Shown: one piece after another, positions 16,365 through 25,519 of the stretch
Position numbering within the stretch: the stretch's first letter is position 1
Layout of the letters: each line of letters opens with the position of its first letter
Assembly: GCF_000772045.1 (NCBI RefSeq)
Contig: NZ_CP009754.1
Span: 7,936,001-8,000,000 of the forward strand
Length of the DNA stretch: 64,000 nt
DNA from: Streptomyces sp. CCM_MD2014
Lineage (GTDB): Bacteria > Actinomycetota > Actinomycetes > Streptomycetales > Streptomycetaceae
Reading direction: 5' to 3'
The notes under the pieces: model-generated
Databases searched by the model: none
What the model saw: only the letters and a program-made list of their open reading frames with translations
What the model was told of the DNA's origin: nothing
Position numbers and translations under genes: made by a program

Positions 16365-17063
16365 TCAGCGCTGGGACGTCTTCTCCAGCGCCTTGTCGAG
16401 GGCGGCCTGGAAGCCGTAGGCCCACAGCTGGTTCACCCGGCTGCGCTCGTTGGAGTTGGGGTAGGGGTTGGTGCAGGACGGGCCGGGGCCGCCGCCCGAC
16501 ATCAGCTCGCTGCACGGCCCGGAGTAGTGGTCGGGCAGGCCGAGCACGTGCCCGGTCTCGTGGGCGGTCACCCGGGTCGAGTCGTACTGCTGGTTCTGCC
16601 GGTAGTCGAGGAAGATGTAGCCTCTGCCGTGCCCGTCCGTGGAGGCGTACGAACCGCGCGAGTCGTTGCCCTCGTAGTACGCGAAGTCCGCACCCGAACT
16701 CGACTCGGCGAGCCGCACGTTGGACACCGAGCTGTTCCAGATCTGCGCGGAGCGGGATATCTGCGTACGGAAGCTCGGCGCGTTGGCGGCGCTGTAGTAG
16801 ACGGTGACGGCCGCGGCGGCCGACGGCGACGGGCTGGCGGCGCGCTTCTTGGCGACGGACTTGACGACCGCCTCGAAGAACGCGCGGTTGGCGGCCGCGT
16901 CCTCGCCCGAGCCGGCCGAGGGCAGGTAGCCGACCTGGGCCGCCTGGGCCGCCCGGACCGGCTCCTGGGGCGCCGCGGCCGTCGCGGCGGGGCCGGTGCC
17001 GAGCACGGCGGCCGTCAGGCCGAGACCGACCGCGGTGGACAGCAGGGGCAGGCTGATACGCAT
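16365..17063 (-). CDS. snpA: Snapalysin-type secreted neutral zinc protease (M7)
   Basis: A 232-residue secreted metalloprotease precursor. A Sec signal (residues 1-30) is followed by a short propeptide, and the catalytic domain begins near residue 85. The zinc site HETGHVLGLPD gives His168, Glu169, His172 and Asp178, the extended HExxHxxGxxD of snapalysins, with a Met-turn at SELMSGG. Paired cysteines occur at GPCSEL and PSCTNP. The 232-residue size is usual for SnpA/MprA. The divergently encoded LysR protein is the known type of activator for this gene, and a dyad with T-N11-A lies between them. Confidence 0.93.
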   Translation of the reverse strand: MRISLPLLSTAVGLGLTAAVLGTGPAATAAAPQEPVRAAQAAQVGYLPSAGSGEDAAANRAFFEAVVKSVAKKRAASPSPSAAAAVTVYYSAANAPSFRTQISRSAQIWNSSVSNVRLAESSSGADFAYYEGNDSRGSYASTDGHGRGYIFLDYRQNQQYDSTRVTAHETGHVLGLPDHYSGPCSELMSGGGPGPSCTNPYPNSNERSRVNQLWAYGFQAALDKALEKTSQR

Positions 17064-17148
17064 CGATGACTCCTTGAGTGGGGGAGTGGGGAGAAGTCGT
17101 CACCGGTGAGTGTGGGGCGCCCAGGAGGCCGCTGTGATGATGGCAAGA

Positions 17149-17171
17149 GGTGATAGGGCGGGGCTATCACC
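17149..17171. promoter_or_regulatory. LysR-type binding dyad between snpA and its regulator
   Basis: A perfect 8-bp inverted repeat, GGTGATAG and CTATCACC, with a 7-nt spacer. It contains T17154-N11-A17166, the LysR T-N11-A signature. It is 86 bp upstream of snpA and 108 bp upstream of the lysR gene, so the LysR protein probably activates the protease gene from here. Confidence 0.7.
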
Positions 17172-17278
17172 CAGCGTCCGGCCAGTCGTTGCGAGTTTGA
17201 CCAGAGTGCAGAACTCGCCCTGTTCCGCCGCCTTTTGTTCACCTGGCGCAACCAACTGTTCCGCCCTACGCTCCCTGC

Positions 17279-18265
17279 ATGGAGCTCGAGGTGAGGCACC
17301 TACGCGCGCTGTGCGCCATCGCCGACGCCGGCAGCCTGCACCGGGCGGCACGCCAACTGGGCGTAGCCCAGCCCACGTTGAGCACCCAGCTGGCCCGCAT
17401 CGAACAGGCCCTCGGCGGCCCGTTGTTCGTCCGGGAACGCACCGGCTGCCGTCCCACCCCGCTCGGCCGGACGGTCCTCGGCCGGGCCCGTCCGCTGCTG
17501 GCCGACATGAGCACCCTGGTCCGCGAGGCCCGGGCCGCCGCGGCCGGCGGCGACAGTAGGCTGCGGGTCGGCTCCACGGCCAGCCGCGCCCTGGCCGGCT
17601 GGCTGCGCCGGCTCAGACGGCCGGGTCTGGAACCCACCCTGCAGATGGACGTCTCCGCCAACGCGCTGCTCCGCCGCGTCGCCGAGGGCCAGCTCGACGT
17701 GGCCTTCGTACACGAGGTCGAGGGCAGCGCCCTGCACATCCCCGAGGGGCTGCGGGTCCGGGTCCTGGTCGAGCGCGAACCGCAGTTCGTCATGCTGCCC
17801 GCAGACCACCCGGCGGCCGCCCGGCCCGTCGTCCGGCTCGCCGACCTCGCCGACGACCGGTGGATGATCGACCCCACCGTCGACGGCGAATGGGACGGCG
17901 TGCACCGCATGCTCCGCGCCGTCGGCCTCAACCCCCGTGTGCTGCACGGCGACTACCACACCGCCGCCTCCCTCGTCGCCACCGGTGAGGTCGTCACCGT
18001 CTGCCAGCCCAGCTCCCAGTCCCGCCCCGACATGGCCGTACGGCGCCTGTACGGCGACCCCCTGGGCGTACGCCTGCTGCTGGCCGCCCGCACCCGGGCC
18101 GAGCTGGAGGCCGTCTTCCCGGCGCTGGAGGACGCGTACTGGGAGGTCGCCCGCCAGTCCACGGCGTACCGGGAGTGGCTGGAAGGCGGCGGGGTCCGGA
18201 CGCTGCCCCGGTGCCCGGTGGCCGCCGCGGGAGGCGGCCGGGTGGAGTTCGTGCGGGCCCGCTGA
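17279..18265 (+). CDS. LysR-family activator of the adjacent protease gene
   Basis: A 328-residue LysR protein. The N-terminal HTH is IADAGSLHRAARQLGVAQPT followed by LSTQLARIEQALGGPLFVRE; residues ~90-300 form the effector domain. In other Streptomyces the LysR gene divergent from snapalysin (snpR/mprR) activates it. The shared 215-bp intergenic dyad supports the same arrangement here. The ATG at 17279 lacks a strong Shine-Dalgarno sequence. The co-inducer is not known. Confidence 0.93.
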   Translation: MELEVRHLRALCAIADAGSLHRAARQLGVAQPTLSTQLARIEQALGGPLFVRERTGCRPTPLGRTVLGRARPLLADMSTLVREARAAAAGGDSRLRVGSTASRALAGWLRRLRRPGLEPTLQMDVSANALLRRVAEGQLDVAFVHEVEGSALHIPEGLRVRVLVEREPQFVMLPADHPAAARPVVRLADLADDRWMIDPTVDGEWDGVHRMLRAVGLNPRVLHGDYHTAASLVATGEVVTVCQPSSQSRPDMAVRRLYGDPLGVRLLLAARTRAELEAVFPALEDAYWEVARQSTAYREWLEGGGVRTLPRCPVAAAGGGRVEFVRAR

Positions 18266-18368
18266 GGTTCCCGCCGGCGCGTGTCCGAGGGGCCGCACCT
18301 CCGGCCGATAGGGTGATTTTCGTACCGGCACGGTGTGTCTGCGTGACGGAACGGTTACGGACAGCATC

Positions 18369-19136
18369 ATGAGCTCTGCACGACGACTTCCCCCCGTGCG
18401 TTCGCTGGCCGTCGCGGGTGCCCTGGGCGCCTCCGCCCTGCTGCTGACGGCCTGCACCAACGCCGATACCACCCGTTCCAGCGTCGCGGAGGCGGCTCAG
18501 ACCGAGTCGCCGTCCCCGACCGCCACCGATACCCAGTCCGCGTCCCCCACCGGCTCGCCCACGGCCTCGATGAACGAGGACCAGACCGAGCGCAAGGACC
18601 TCGTCTCGAAGGCGAAGGTCACCTGGGACAAGGCCGCCGACACCGCCGTCAAGGAGGTCCCCGAGGGCAAGCTCGTGGACCTCGAACTCAAGCGCACCGA
18701 CGCCGACGCCACCGCGTCGCCGAGCGGCTCGCCGACCGGTTCGGCGAGTCCCAGCATGCCGAACCCCGCGCCCAGTGAGGGCGCCCCGGAGTGGGAGGCC
18801 AAGGTCGCCCAGTCCGACGGCACCCTGCACCGCATCGACATCGACGCGGTGAGCGGCAAGGTCTTCCGCACCATGGTCGACCCGGACCAGGACCCCGACG
18901 ACAAGACCCAGATCACCGAGTGGCTGGACAAGGCCAAGCAGACCCCGGAGCAGGCGGTCAAGGCGGCCACCGAGAAGGCCAAGGGCACCGTCACCCATGT
19001 CGAGCTCGGCGACAACGACGACCAGCAGGTCGTCTGGGACGTCGACGTGGTCGACAAGAAGAACTGGGACAAGACCTCCGTCGTCGTCGACGCGGCCAAC
19101 GGCAAGGTGCTGAGCCAGAAGGTCGACAAGGACTGA
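18369..19136 (+). CDS. PepSY-domain lipoprotein
   Basis: A 255-residue exported lipoprotein. The signal ends LLLTAC (lipobox), followed by a Ser/Thr/Pro-rich low-complexity stretch (ESPSPTATDTQSASPTGSPT). Two PepSY-like modules follow: one around KVTWDKAADTAVKEVPEGKL to IDAVSGKVFRTM, the other at TPEQAVKAATEKAKGTVTHV to VVVDAANGKVLSQK. PepSY domains are thought to inhibit or modulate peptidases outside the membrane. The ATG at 18369 gives a well-formed signal peptide. A hairpin terminator follows. Its specific target is unknown. Confidence 0.87.
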   Translation: MSSARRLPPVRSLAVAGALGASALLLTACTNADTTRSSVAEAAQTESPSPTATDTQSASPTGSPTASMNEDQTERKDLVSKAKVTWDKAADTAVKEVPEGKLVDLELKRTDADATASPSGSPTGSASPSMPNPAPSEGAPEWEAKVAQSDGTLHRIDIDAVSGKVFRTMVDPDQDPDDKTQITEWLDKAKQTPEQAVKAATEKAKGTVTHVELGDNDDQQVVWDVDVVDKKNWDKTSVVVDAANGKVLSQKVDKD

Positions 19137-19157
19137 GAGACCACCCCCGGACACCGA

Positions 19158-19191
19158 CGGGAGCAGCGGGCCGCGCGGCCCACTGCTCCCG
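19158..19191. terminator. Hairpin terminator after PepSY lipoprotein gene
   Basis: The stem CGGGAGCAG-c-GGGCCG pairs with CGGCCC-a-CTGCTCCCG: 15 base pairs, one C-A mismatch, a tight 2-nt loop. It lies between convergent genes and probably serves both directions. Confidence 0.78.
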
Positions 19192-19215
19192 TTCCTCATG
19201 CTGTCGTCAGGGGCG

Positions 19216-20484
19216 TCACCCGGCCGGTGCGGCGGGCGCCGCGGGTACGGCCTCGGCCGGCTCGCTCCCACCGCCGCGCGGCAGTGTCGCCACGGCCAGG
19301 AACCCGAGCACCGCCACCGCGGCGAAGAAGTAGAAGCCCCACGGGTGGCCGACCCCCGAGGCGACCAGCGCGCCGGTGATCGACGGGCCGACGATCGAGC
19401 CGATCCGGCCGATCCCGGACGCCGAACCCAGCGCGGTGCTCCGCACGGACGCCGGGTAGAAGTGCGTCACGTAGGCGTAGACGAGCACCATGGCCGAGAA
19501 GACGAAGACGCCGGTGAAGAAGACGACGACGTTGAGCAGCAGGTCGCTCTCCATCTTGATGCTCAGGCACCCCAGCATGAGCACCGAGACCGCGAACCAG
19601 GCCATGGTCGTGCCCTTGATGCCCCGCCGGTCGGCGACGAACCCGCCCAGGACCAGGCCGACGACGCCGCCGATGTTGAGCACCAGGAGCTGGGTCACGG
19701 CCGTCGGCACGGGGTAGCCGGCGTCGTTCATCAGCTTCGGCAGCCAGGTGTTGAGGCCGTAGACCAGCAGCAGGCCCATGAAGGAGGCGACCCAGACGCC
19801 GATGCCCGCGCGCAGGTAGGCCGGCTTGAGCAGCTCGGTGAACGGCACCCGCCGCGTCCCGTCCTGCCTGGCCCGCTCGAAGGCCTCCGACTCCGGCAGC
19901 TTGAACCACTGGATCGCGGCGATCACGAGACCGACGACGCCGAGCAGGTAGAAGAGGATCTCCCAGTTGTCGGTCACCTGGAGGGCCAGCAGCGAGGTGA
20001 TGACCGCACCGGTGTGGTAGCCGGTCATGGTGAGCGTGCTGGCCCGCGCCCGGCGGCTGGCCGGCATGTGCTCGGCCATCATCGTGAGCGAGACCGGCAT
20101 GCAGGCGCCCAGGCCCAGACCGGCGAGCAGACGCAGCGCCGCGAACATCGCGACGGAGTTCGCCAGCGGCACCACGACGGTCAGGACCGAGAAGAGCACG
20201 ACCGAGCCGATGAGCAGGCGGCGGCGGCCCAGCCGGTCGGCCAGCGGTCCGACGCAGACCGCGCCGATGGCGACGCCGACGAGCGAGAGCGTCGCGATGG
20301 TGGTCGCGTCGCCCGCGGTCATGCCGAGATGGTGGGTCTTGAGCAGGGTGGGGATGATGGCGCCGAGGACGACGAGGTCGTAGCCCTCGAGCAGGACGGT
20401 GATCCAGCACAGGACCACCGTCCAGGTGCCACTGACGGCGCGGCCGGTCTGCGCGGGCGTGCCGGACGTGGTGGTGGAAGCCAT
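19216..20484 (-). CDS. MFS aromatic acid:H+ symporter (AAHS type)
   Basis: A 422-residue, 12-span MFS transporter resembling PcaK/BenK/MhpT aromatic acid permeases. The first span carries an Asp-free start, VVLCWITVLLEGYDLVVLGA, whose GYD is typical of AAHS proteins. The loop motif is VGPLADRLGRRRLL and its repeat is FVADRRGIKGTT. It is the third gene of the leftward mandelate-type operon, 90 bp after the aldehyde dehydrogenase, so it probably imports benzoylformate, mandelate or benzoate. Substrate is inferred from context. Confidence 0.88.
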   Translation of the reverse strand: MASTTTSGTPAQTGRAVSGTWTVVLCWITVLLEGYDLVVLGAIIPTLLKTHHLGMTAGDATTIATLSLVGVAIGAVCVGPLADRLGRRRLLIGSVVLFSVLTVVVPLANSVAMFAALRLLAGLGLGACMPVSLTMMAEHMPASRRARASTLTMTGYHTGAVITSLLALQVTDNWEILFYLLGVVGLVIAAIQWFKLPESEAFERARQDGTRRVPFTELLKPAYLRAGIGVWVASFMGLLLVYGLNTWLPKLMNDAGYPVPTAVTQLLVLNIGGVVGLVLGGFVADRRGIKGTTMAWFAVSVLMLGCLSIKMESDLLLNVVVFFTGVFVFSAMVLVYAYVTHFYPASVRSTALGSASGIGRIGSIVGPSITGALVASGVGHPWGFYFFAAVAVLGFLAVATLPRGGGSEPAEAVPAAPAAPAG

Positions 20485-20574
20485 GATGACTCTCCCCCCG
20501 GGGGACGGGTGTGAATGAGCGGAGCCGGAACGGCCGGGGCGGCCGGATGGAACCGGTACGGGCGACCGGAGCGG

Positions 20575-22029
20575 TCAGAACGGGTAGTCGGCGATGTCCG
20601 GGCGGACCGTGAGCCACTGGGTCTCGGTGAACGCCTCGACGTTGGCGGCGGCACCGCCGAACCGGGAGCCGGTCCCGGAGGCCTTGACCCCGCCGAAGGG
20701 GGCGTTGGGCTCGTCGCTGACCGTCTGCTCGTTGATGTGCACCTTGCCGGAGTCGATCCGGTCGGCGAGCTTCATCGCCGTACCGACGTCGCCGAGGATG
20801 CCGACCGACAGCCCGTACTCGCAGTCGTTGACGATCCGCGCGGCCTCCTCGGCCGTGGAGAAGGAGATGACCGGCGCCACCGGGCCGAAGATCTCCTCGC
20901 GCCAGGCCGGCATGTCCGTGGTCAGGCCGGTCAGCACGGTGGCGCGGTAGCCGGCGCCGTCGATCTCGCCGCCCGCGGCGACCTTGGCGCCCGCCGCGAC
21001 GCTGTCGGTGACGATGCCGTGCACCCGCTCCAGCTGCCGGCGGTCGATGATCGGACCCAGCGCCACGTCCTCCCGCGCCGGGTCGCCCACCGGCAGTGCC
21101 TCGGCCTTCGCGGCGAGCGCGGCGGTGTACTCCTCCACCAGCGACTCGTGCACGATGTGCCGGCCGGTCGTCATGCAGATCTGCCCCTGGTGCAGGTACG
21201 AACCGAACGCGCCCGCCGAGGCCGCCTTCGCGACGTCCGCGCCCGGCAGCACGACCAGCGCGTTGTTGCCGCCCAGCTCCAGGTGCGCCCGCTTGAGCAG
21301 CCGCCCGGCCTGCTCGCCGATCGCCCGCCCGACCGGAGTGGAACCGGTGAACGAGATCACCCGTACCTCGGGCGCCTCGACGACCGCCCGGCCCACCGAA
21401 CCGTCGCCCGGCAGCAGGTGCAGGACACCGTCGGGGAGCCCGGCCTCCTCGAAGATCCGGGCGATGACGACGCCTCCGCTCACGGCGGTGCGCGGGTCCG
21501 GCTTCAGCAGCACCGCGTTGCCGAGCGCCAGCGCCGGGGCCACGGACCGCAGGCCGAGGATGAGCGGGAAGTTGAAGGGCGCGATCACGCTGACGACACC
21601 GGCCGGGCGGCGCCGGGCGAGCGACCAGCGGGCGTCCTCCGAGGTGAGCACCTCGCCCTGCGGATGCGTGGGAAGCCCGGCGCACTCGAAGCACTCGCCG
21701 ATCGCCAGCCCCGCCTCGAAGGAGGCCTTGGAGCGCACCGAGCCGGCCTCGCGCACCAGCCAGTCCTCGATCTCGGCGGCGTGCTCGGTGAACAGCTCGC
21801 CCGCGCGCCGCAGCACGGCCGCCCGCCGCTGCGGCGAGGTCGCCGCCCACGCGCGCTGGGCCTCGGCGGCCCGGGCGGCGGCGCGGTTCACGTCCTCGGC
21901 CGTGGCCAGGCCCACCGTGCCGAGCCGGCCGCCCGTGGCGGGCTCGGTCACCGGCTGCTCGGCGGGGGAGTGCCGCCAGCCGTCGCTGTGGAACTTCCCG
22001 CCCCAGACGTCGCTGTCCAGGAGTGTCAT
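20575..22029 (-). CDS. Benzaldehyde dehydrogenase (NAD(P)+), ALDH family
   Basis: A 484-residue aldehyde dehydrogenase. The nucleotide-binding fold has VISVIAPFNFPLILGLRS and FTGSTPVGRAIGEQAG. The catalytic base is the Glu of LELGGNNALV and the nucleophile the Cys of HQGQICMTTGRHI. It follows the benzoylformate decarboxylase by 44 bp, so benzaldehyde to benzoate is the natural reaction; related ALDHs also take vanillin and other aryl aldehydes. The start ATG at 22029 lies just after an AGAGGGAAG ribosome site. Confidence 0.92.
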   Translation of the reverse strand: MTLLDSDVWGGKFHSDGWRHSPAEQPVTEPATGGRLGTVGLATAEDVNRAAARAAEAQRAWAATSPQRRAAVLRRAGELFTEHAAEIEDWLVREAGSVRSKASFEAGLAIGECFECAGLPTHPQGEVLTSEDARWSLARRRPAGVVSVIAPFNFPLILGLRSVAPALALGNAVLLKPDPRTAVSGGVVIARIFEEAGLPDGVLHLLPGDGSVGRAVVEAPEVRVISFTGSTPVGRAIGEQAGRLLKRAHLELGGNNALVVLPGADVAKAASAGAFGSYLHQGQICMTTGRHIVHESLVEEYTAALAAKAEALPVGDPAREDVALGPIIDRRQLERVHGIVTDSVAAGAKVAAGGEIDGAGYRATVLTGLTTDMPAWREEIFGPVAPVISFSTAEEAARIVNDCEYGLSVGILGDVGTAMKLADRIDSGKVHINEQTVSDEPNAPFGGVKASGTGSRFGGAAANVEAFTETQWLTVRPDIADYPF

Positions 22030-22073
22030 CGTCTTCCCTCTCTTCGGGATCTTCGGTGTGTGTGCGAGTCGGT

Positions 22074-23660
22074 TCAGGAGGGCGTGGTGAGCGCCGTGTC
22101 CACCTGGATCAGCCGGGGACCCTCCGGACGCTCGGCGAGCGCGGCGCGCAACTCGTCCGCCCCGCCCACGTGCTGGGCCCGTACGCCGTATCCCTCCGCG
22201 ACACGGGTGAAGTCGAGACCCGGGATGTCGAGCCCGGGCGCGTCCGGCACGCCGAGCAGCCCGCCGAACCAGCGCAGCGCCCCGTAGGTGCCGTTGCGCA
22301 GCAGGACGACGGTCAGCGGTACGCGGTGCTGCGCGGCCGTCCACAGGGCGGTGATGCCGTAGTTGGCCGAACCGTCGCCGATCACTCCGACCACCGGGCG
22401 GTCGGGCTGTGCCATCGCCACGCCGACCGCGCCGGGCAGACCGAAACCGAGCCCGCCGGCCGCCGGGAAGTAGTACGAACCCGGGCGGCGCAGGTCCATC
22501 TGGCGCCACCACGCCGCGTTGGTCGAGGTCGACTCGACGACGTACGCGGTGTCCTCGGGCATCTCGTCGCGCAACGCGGCGAAGACCTGCTCGGGGTGCA
22601 GGCCCGGCGCCTCGGCGGTCAGCGGCCCGGGCACGGGACGGTAAGGGTGTGCGGGCGTACCGGTCGCGCCGAGCGACTCCAGGAGCACGTCGATGACGGC
22701 GCCCGGGTCCGCGACCAGCGCCTCGCCCATGGGCGCCCGCGCCGCCGCGGAGGCGTCCTCGGTCACCTGGATCAGCCGGGTGCCCTCGGGCAGGTACCGG
22801 CCGGGCAGGTGCTCGTGGTAGCGGAAGACCGGCGCGCCCAGCACGAGCACCAGGTCGTGGCCCTCGAAGGCCTCGGAGATCGGCGCGATCCCGGCGGGCA
22901 GCACGCCCCTGAACTGCGGATGCCGGTTCGGGAACGGCAGCCGGAACTGCGAGGGCGCCGCCCACACCGGCCCGCCGAGCCGCTCGGCCAGCCGCACGGC
23001 GTCGTCGAAGCGGCCGGCGGAGTCGATGTCGCCGCCCAGCACCAGCGCGGGGCGCTCGGCCGAGGCGACCCGCTCCACGAGCCACCGGCGCTGTTCCTCC
23101 CCGGGCGCCGAGGCCCGCAGCACCTGCCGGTCGAGCACGGCCAGGGCGTTGGCGTCGACCTCGGCCGACCAGTCGTCGTACGGCACGGACAGGTACGTCG
23201 GCCGGCGCTGGAGCCGCGCCTCGAACACGGCCTGGGCGAGCGCACGCGGCACGTCCCCGGCACACGCGGGCTCCGCCGCCCAGCCGACCAGCGGCTTCAT
23301 CAGTGCCGGGGCGTCGACGCTGGCCAGGTTGGCCTCGGGGCCGATGGCGGGGCGCACCTGCTGCCCGGCCACCACCACGAGCGGCGTACGGGATGCGACG
23401 GCGTTCGTCAGGGCGCCCATCGCGTTGCCGGAACCGGAGGCGGCGTGCAGGTTGACCAGCACCGGGCGGCCGGTCGCCTGGGCGTACCCGTCGGCCATGC
23501 CGACGACGGCGCCCTCGTGCAGGCCGAGGACGTAACGGAAGCCCTCGGGCAGCCCGGCGAGGAAGGGCAGCTCGTTGGAGCCCGGATTGCCGAAGACGGT
23601 GGTGAGTCCCTGGCGCTCCAGGAAATCGTGGGAGACACGACGCACGGATGGCACGGACAT
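22074..23660 (-). CDS. mdlC: Benzoylformate decarboxylase
   Basis: A 528-residue TPP enzyme, the same length as the Pseudomonas putida enzyme. It decarboxylates benzoylformate to benzaldehyde in the mandelate pathway. The N-terminus has VFGNPGSNELPFL (Ser and catalytic Glu) and VNLHAASGSGNAMGAL (active-site His). The TPP/Mg motif is GDGSANYGITALWTAA with LLRNGTYGALRWFGG. The ATG at 23660 has GGAAAG upstream. It leads an operon with benzaldehyde dehydrogenase and an aromatic acid transporter and is divergent from a LysR gene 88 bp away. Mandelate racemase and dehydrogenase are not in the window. Confidence 0.92.
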   Translation of the reverse strand: MSVPSVRRVSHDFLERQGLTTVFGNPGSNELPFLAGLPEGFRYVLGLHEGAVVGMADGYAQATGRPVLVNLHAASGSGNAMGALTNAVASRTPLVVVAGQQVRPAIGPEANLASVDAPALMKPLVGWAAEPACAGDVPRALAQAVFEARLQRRPTYLSVPYDDWSAEVDANALAVLDRQVLRASAPGEEQRRWLVERVASAERPALVLGGDIDSAGRFDDAVRLAERLGGPVWAAPSQFRLPFPNRHPQFRGVLPAGIAPISEAFEGHDLVLVLGAPVFRYHEHLPGRYLPEGTRLIQVTEDASAAARAPMGEALVADPGAVIDVLLESLGATGTPAHPYRPVPGPLTAEAPGLHPEQVFAALRDEMPEDTAYVVESTSTNAAWWRQMDLRRPGSYYFPAAGGLGFGLPGAVGVAMAQPDRPVVGVIGDGSANYGITALWTAAQHRVPLTVVLLRNGTYGALRWFGGLLGVPDAPGLDIPGLDFTRVAEGYGVRAQHVGGADELRAALAERPEGPRLIQVDTALTTPS

Positions 23661-23729
23661 TCCTTTCGAAGTGACGCGGCACACGCTAGGCACCCCGCGA
23701 CATGGGCACCAATAGATGTTTCGCCACTC

Positions 23730-23750
23730 CGATATAGAGTTTTTCGATAT
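23730..23750. promoter_or_regulatory. Divergent promoter region with repeated CGATAT
   Basis: CGATAT occurs twice (23730-23735 and 23745-23750) with a 15-bp period within the 88-bp gap between mdlC and the LysR gene. The region is unusually AT-rich, and TATAGA at 23733 could be a -10 for lysR. It is the likely binding region for the LysR protein, but no T-N11-A dyad stands out. Confidence 0.4.
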
Positions 23751-24687
23751 GGGGACCTTCGATCTCAACCTGGCCCGCGTCTTCGTGCTGCTCTACGAGA
23801 CCGGCAGCGTCACGGCCACCGCCGAGACGCTCCACGTCACGCAGCCCACCGTCAGCTACAGCCTGGGCAAGCTGCGGCGGCACTTCGACGACGAGCTGTT
23901 CCGCCGCAACGGACGCGGTCTGACCCCCACGGCCGGCGCCCGGCGGCTGTACCTGCCGCTCCAGCGCGCGCTGGCGGAAATCGACGGGACGGTCCGCCAG
24001 GGCGACGTCTTCGACGCCGGAACGATGTCGGGCCGCTTCACCATCGCCCTGTCCGACCTCGGCGAGGCGACGCTGCTGCCGAGGCTCGTGGCCGCCGCGC
24101 GCGAGCGGGCGCCCGGGGTGTCGTTCACCGTCCGCCCCTTCGACGTGGACGACGCCGAGGGACAGCTGCGCCGGGGCGACCTCGACGCGTTCGTGGCCAC
24201 GCCGGTGATCACCTCGCACCTGACCGTGCGCATCCCGCTCTTCCGCGAGCGCTACGTCCTGATGGTCGCCGCGGACCATCCGCGGGTGCGGGGCGACGAG
24301 GTCACGGCGGCGGACCTCGCGGCGGAGCACCACGCCACGGTGTTCGGCCCGAGCGGACACGTCACGCCCAGGGCCCTGCTGGGCGCGCACGGACTCCTGG
24401 AGCGGGTGGCCGTGGACGCCACCCGCTTCTCGATGCTGCCCTACCTGCTGGAACAGACCGACCTCGTGGCCATCGTCCCGGAGTACGTCGGCGAGGTCTT
24501 CACCGCCTCCCACCGGGTACGGCTGGTGCGGCTGCCGTTCGAGACCGAGCCCATCGAGATCGCCCTGTACGCACGGCACGAGTCCTCGCGCAGCCCGGCG
24601 CAGCGCTGGCTCGTGCAGTTCATGGCCGAGGTGCTGGGCGAGCAGGTGAGCCCGGCCCAGCTGCCCCCGACGGCGCCGGTGACGTGA
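23749..24687 (+). CDS. LysR-family regulator of the benzoylformate operon
   Basis: A 312-residue LysR protein. The HTH is VTATAETLHVTQPTVSYSLG with LRRHFDDELFRRNGRGLTPT; the C-terminal two-thirds is the co-inducer-binding domain. It is divergent from mdlC and most likely activates the decarboxylase/dehydrogenase/transporter operon in response to an aromatic acid. The ATG at 23749 starts at the proper first helix; an upstream in-frame ATG would put an implausible 11-residue extension inside the shared promoter. The effector is inferred. Confidence 0.9.
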   Translation: MGTFDLNLARVFVLLYETGSVTATAETLHVTQPTVSYSLGKLRRHFDDELFRRNGRGLTPTAGARRLYLPLQRALAEIDGTVRQGDVFDAGTMSGRFTIALSDLGEATLLPRLVAAARERAPGVSFTVRPFDVDDAEGQLRRGDLDAFVATPVITSHLTVRIPLFRERYVLMVAADHPRVRGDEVTAADLAAEHHATVFGPSGHVTPRALLGAHGLLERVAVDATRFSMLPYLLEQTDLVAIVPEYVGEVFTASHRVRLVRLPFETEPIEIALYARHESSRSPAQRWLVQFMAEVLGEQVSPAQLPPTAPVT

Positions 24688-24697
24688 GCGTCACCGG
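24676..24697. terminator. Short hairpin spanning the LysR stop codon
   Basis: CCGGTGACG pairs with CGTCACCGG around the loop TGAG, which contains the stop codon (24685-24687). It lies between convergent genes. Confidence 0.6.
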
Positions 24698-24703
24698 CCG
24701 GGC

Positions 24704-25519
24704 TCACGCCTTGCGGCCCACCCCGCCGAACATGGCCACCTCGGCGGGGAGTTCGCCGTCGCCGCTCTCGGCGTGCCAGCGGTTGCAGGAGACCACGCCG
24801 GGCGGAAGCAGTTCCAGGCCGTCGAAGAAGCGGGTGACCGCCTCCGGGGTGCGCTGGGTCAGCTTCGGCGTGCCGTGCTCGTTCCAGAAGGCCACAGCCG
24901 CGTCGACGTCCGGCATGTCCGGCCGGGTCACGGTGTGCGACAGGACGAGGTGGCTGCCGGCCGGCAGGGCGTCGACGAGCCGTCGCACGAGTCCGTACGC
25001 CTCGTCGTCCTCCTCGACGAAGATGACGACGCCGAGCAGCATCAGCGCCACCGGCTCGCCGAAGTCCAGCGTGCGCGCGGCGTGCTCCAGGATGGTGTCG
25101 ACGTTGCGCAGGTCCTCGTCGAGGTAGTCGGTGCGGCCCTCGGGCGTACTGGTGAGCAGCGCCTCGGCGTGGGCCAGGACGATCGGGTCGTTGTCGACGT
25201 AGACGATGCGGGACTCGGGCGCGATGCGCTGGGCGACCTCGTGGGTGTTGTCCGCCGAGGGCAGGCCGGTGCCGATGTCGAGGAACTGCCGGATGCCGTA
25301 CTCGCCGACGAGCCGGCGCACCGCACGGCCCAGGAACCGGCGGTCCGCGAGGGCGTAGTCGCCGATGCCCGGGTGCAGTTGGCGTATCCGGTCGCCTGCC
25401 TGCTGGTCGACCGGATAGTTGTCCTTGCCTCCCAGCCAGTAGTTCCAGATCCGGGCCGTGTGCGGCTGGTCCGTCCTGATCCTGCCGCGCGCGTCGTTCA
25501 CGGCGGGCGACTCGGGCAT
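24704..25519 (-). CDS. SAM-dependent methyltransferase, SAV2177/DUF574 family
   Basis: A 271-residue protein of the actinobacterial S-adenosylmethionine methyltransferase family PF04672. Typical features are HTARIWNYWLGGKDNYPVDQ near the start, the SAM-binding loop FLDIGTGLPSADNTHE, the acidic strand end VYVDNDPIVLAHA and VALMLLGVVIFV. Streptomyces carry many paralogues with unknown acceptors. The ATG at 25519 is preferred because GGAGG lies about 9 nt upstream; the ATG 24 bp earlier has none. It is monocistronic. Confidence 0.9.
   Translation of the reverse strand: MPESPAVNDARGRIRTDQPHTARIWNYWLGGKDNYPVDQQAGDRIRQLHPGIGDYALADRRFLGRAVRRLVGEYGIRQFLDIGTGLPSADNTHEVAQRIAPESRIVYVDNDPIVLAHAEALLTSTPEGRTDYLDEDLRNVDTILEHAARTLDFGEPVALMLLGVVIFVEEDDEAYGLVRRLVDALPAGSHLVLSHTVTRPDMPDVDAAVAFWNEHGTPKLTQRTPEAVTRFFDGLELLPPGVVSCNRWHAESGDGELPAEVAMFGGVGRKA

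Noticed and set aside
19196..21850. 884-codon minus-strand frame spanning the transporter and aldehyde dehydrogenase genes
   Set aside because: It is a same-strand, shifted-frame shadow, rich in Arg and Ala, crossing two well-supported genes and their gap.
22023..25127. 1034-codon plus-strand frame
   Set aside because: It runs antisense to mdlC and the methyltransferase and out of frame with the LysR gene. It has no recognisable domain and no ribosome site.
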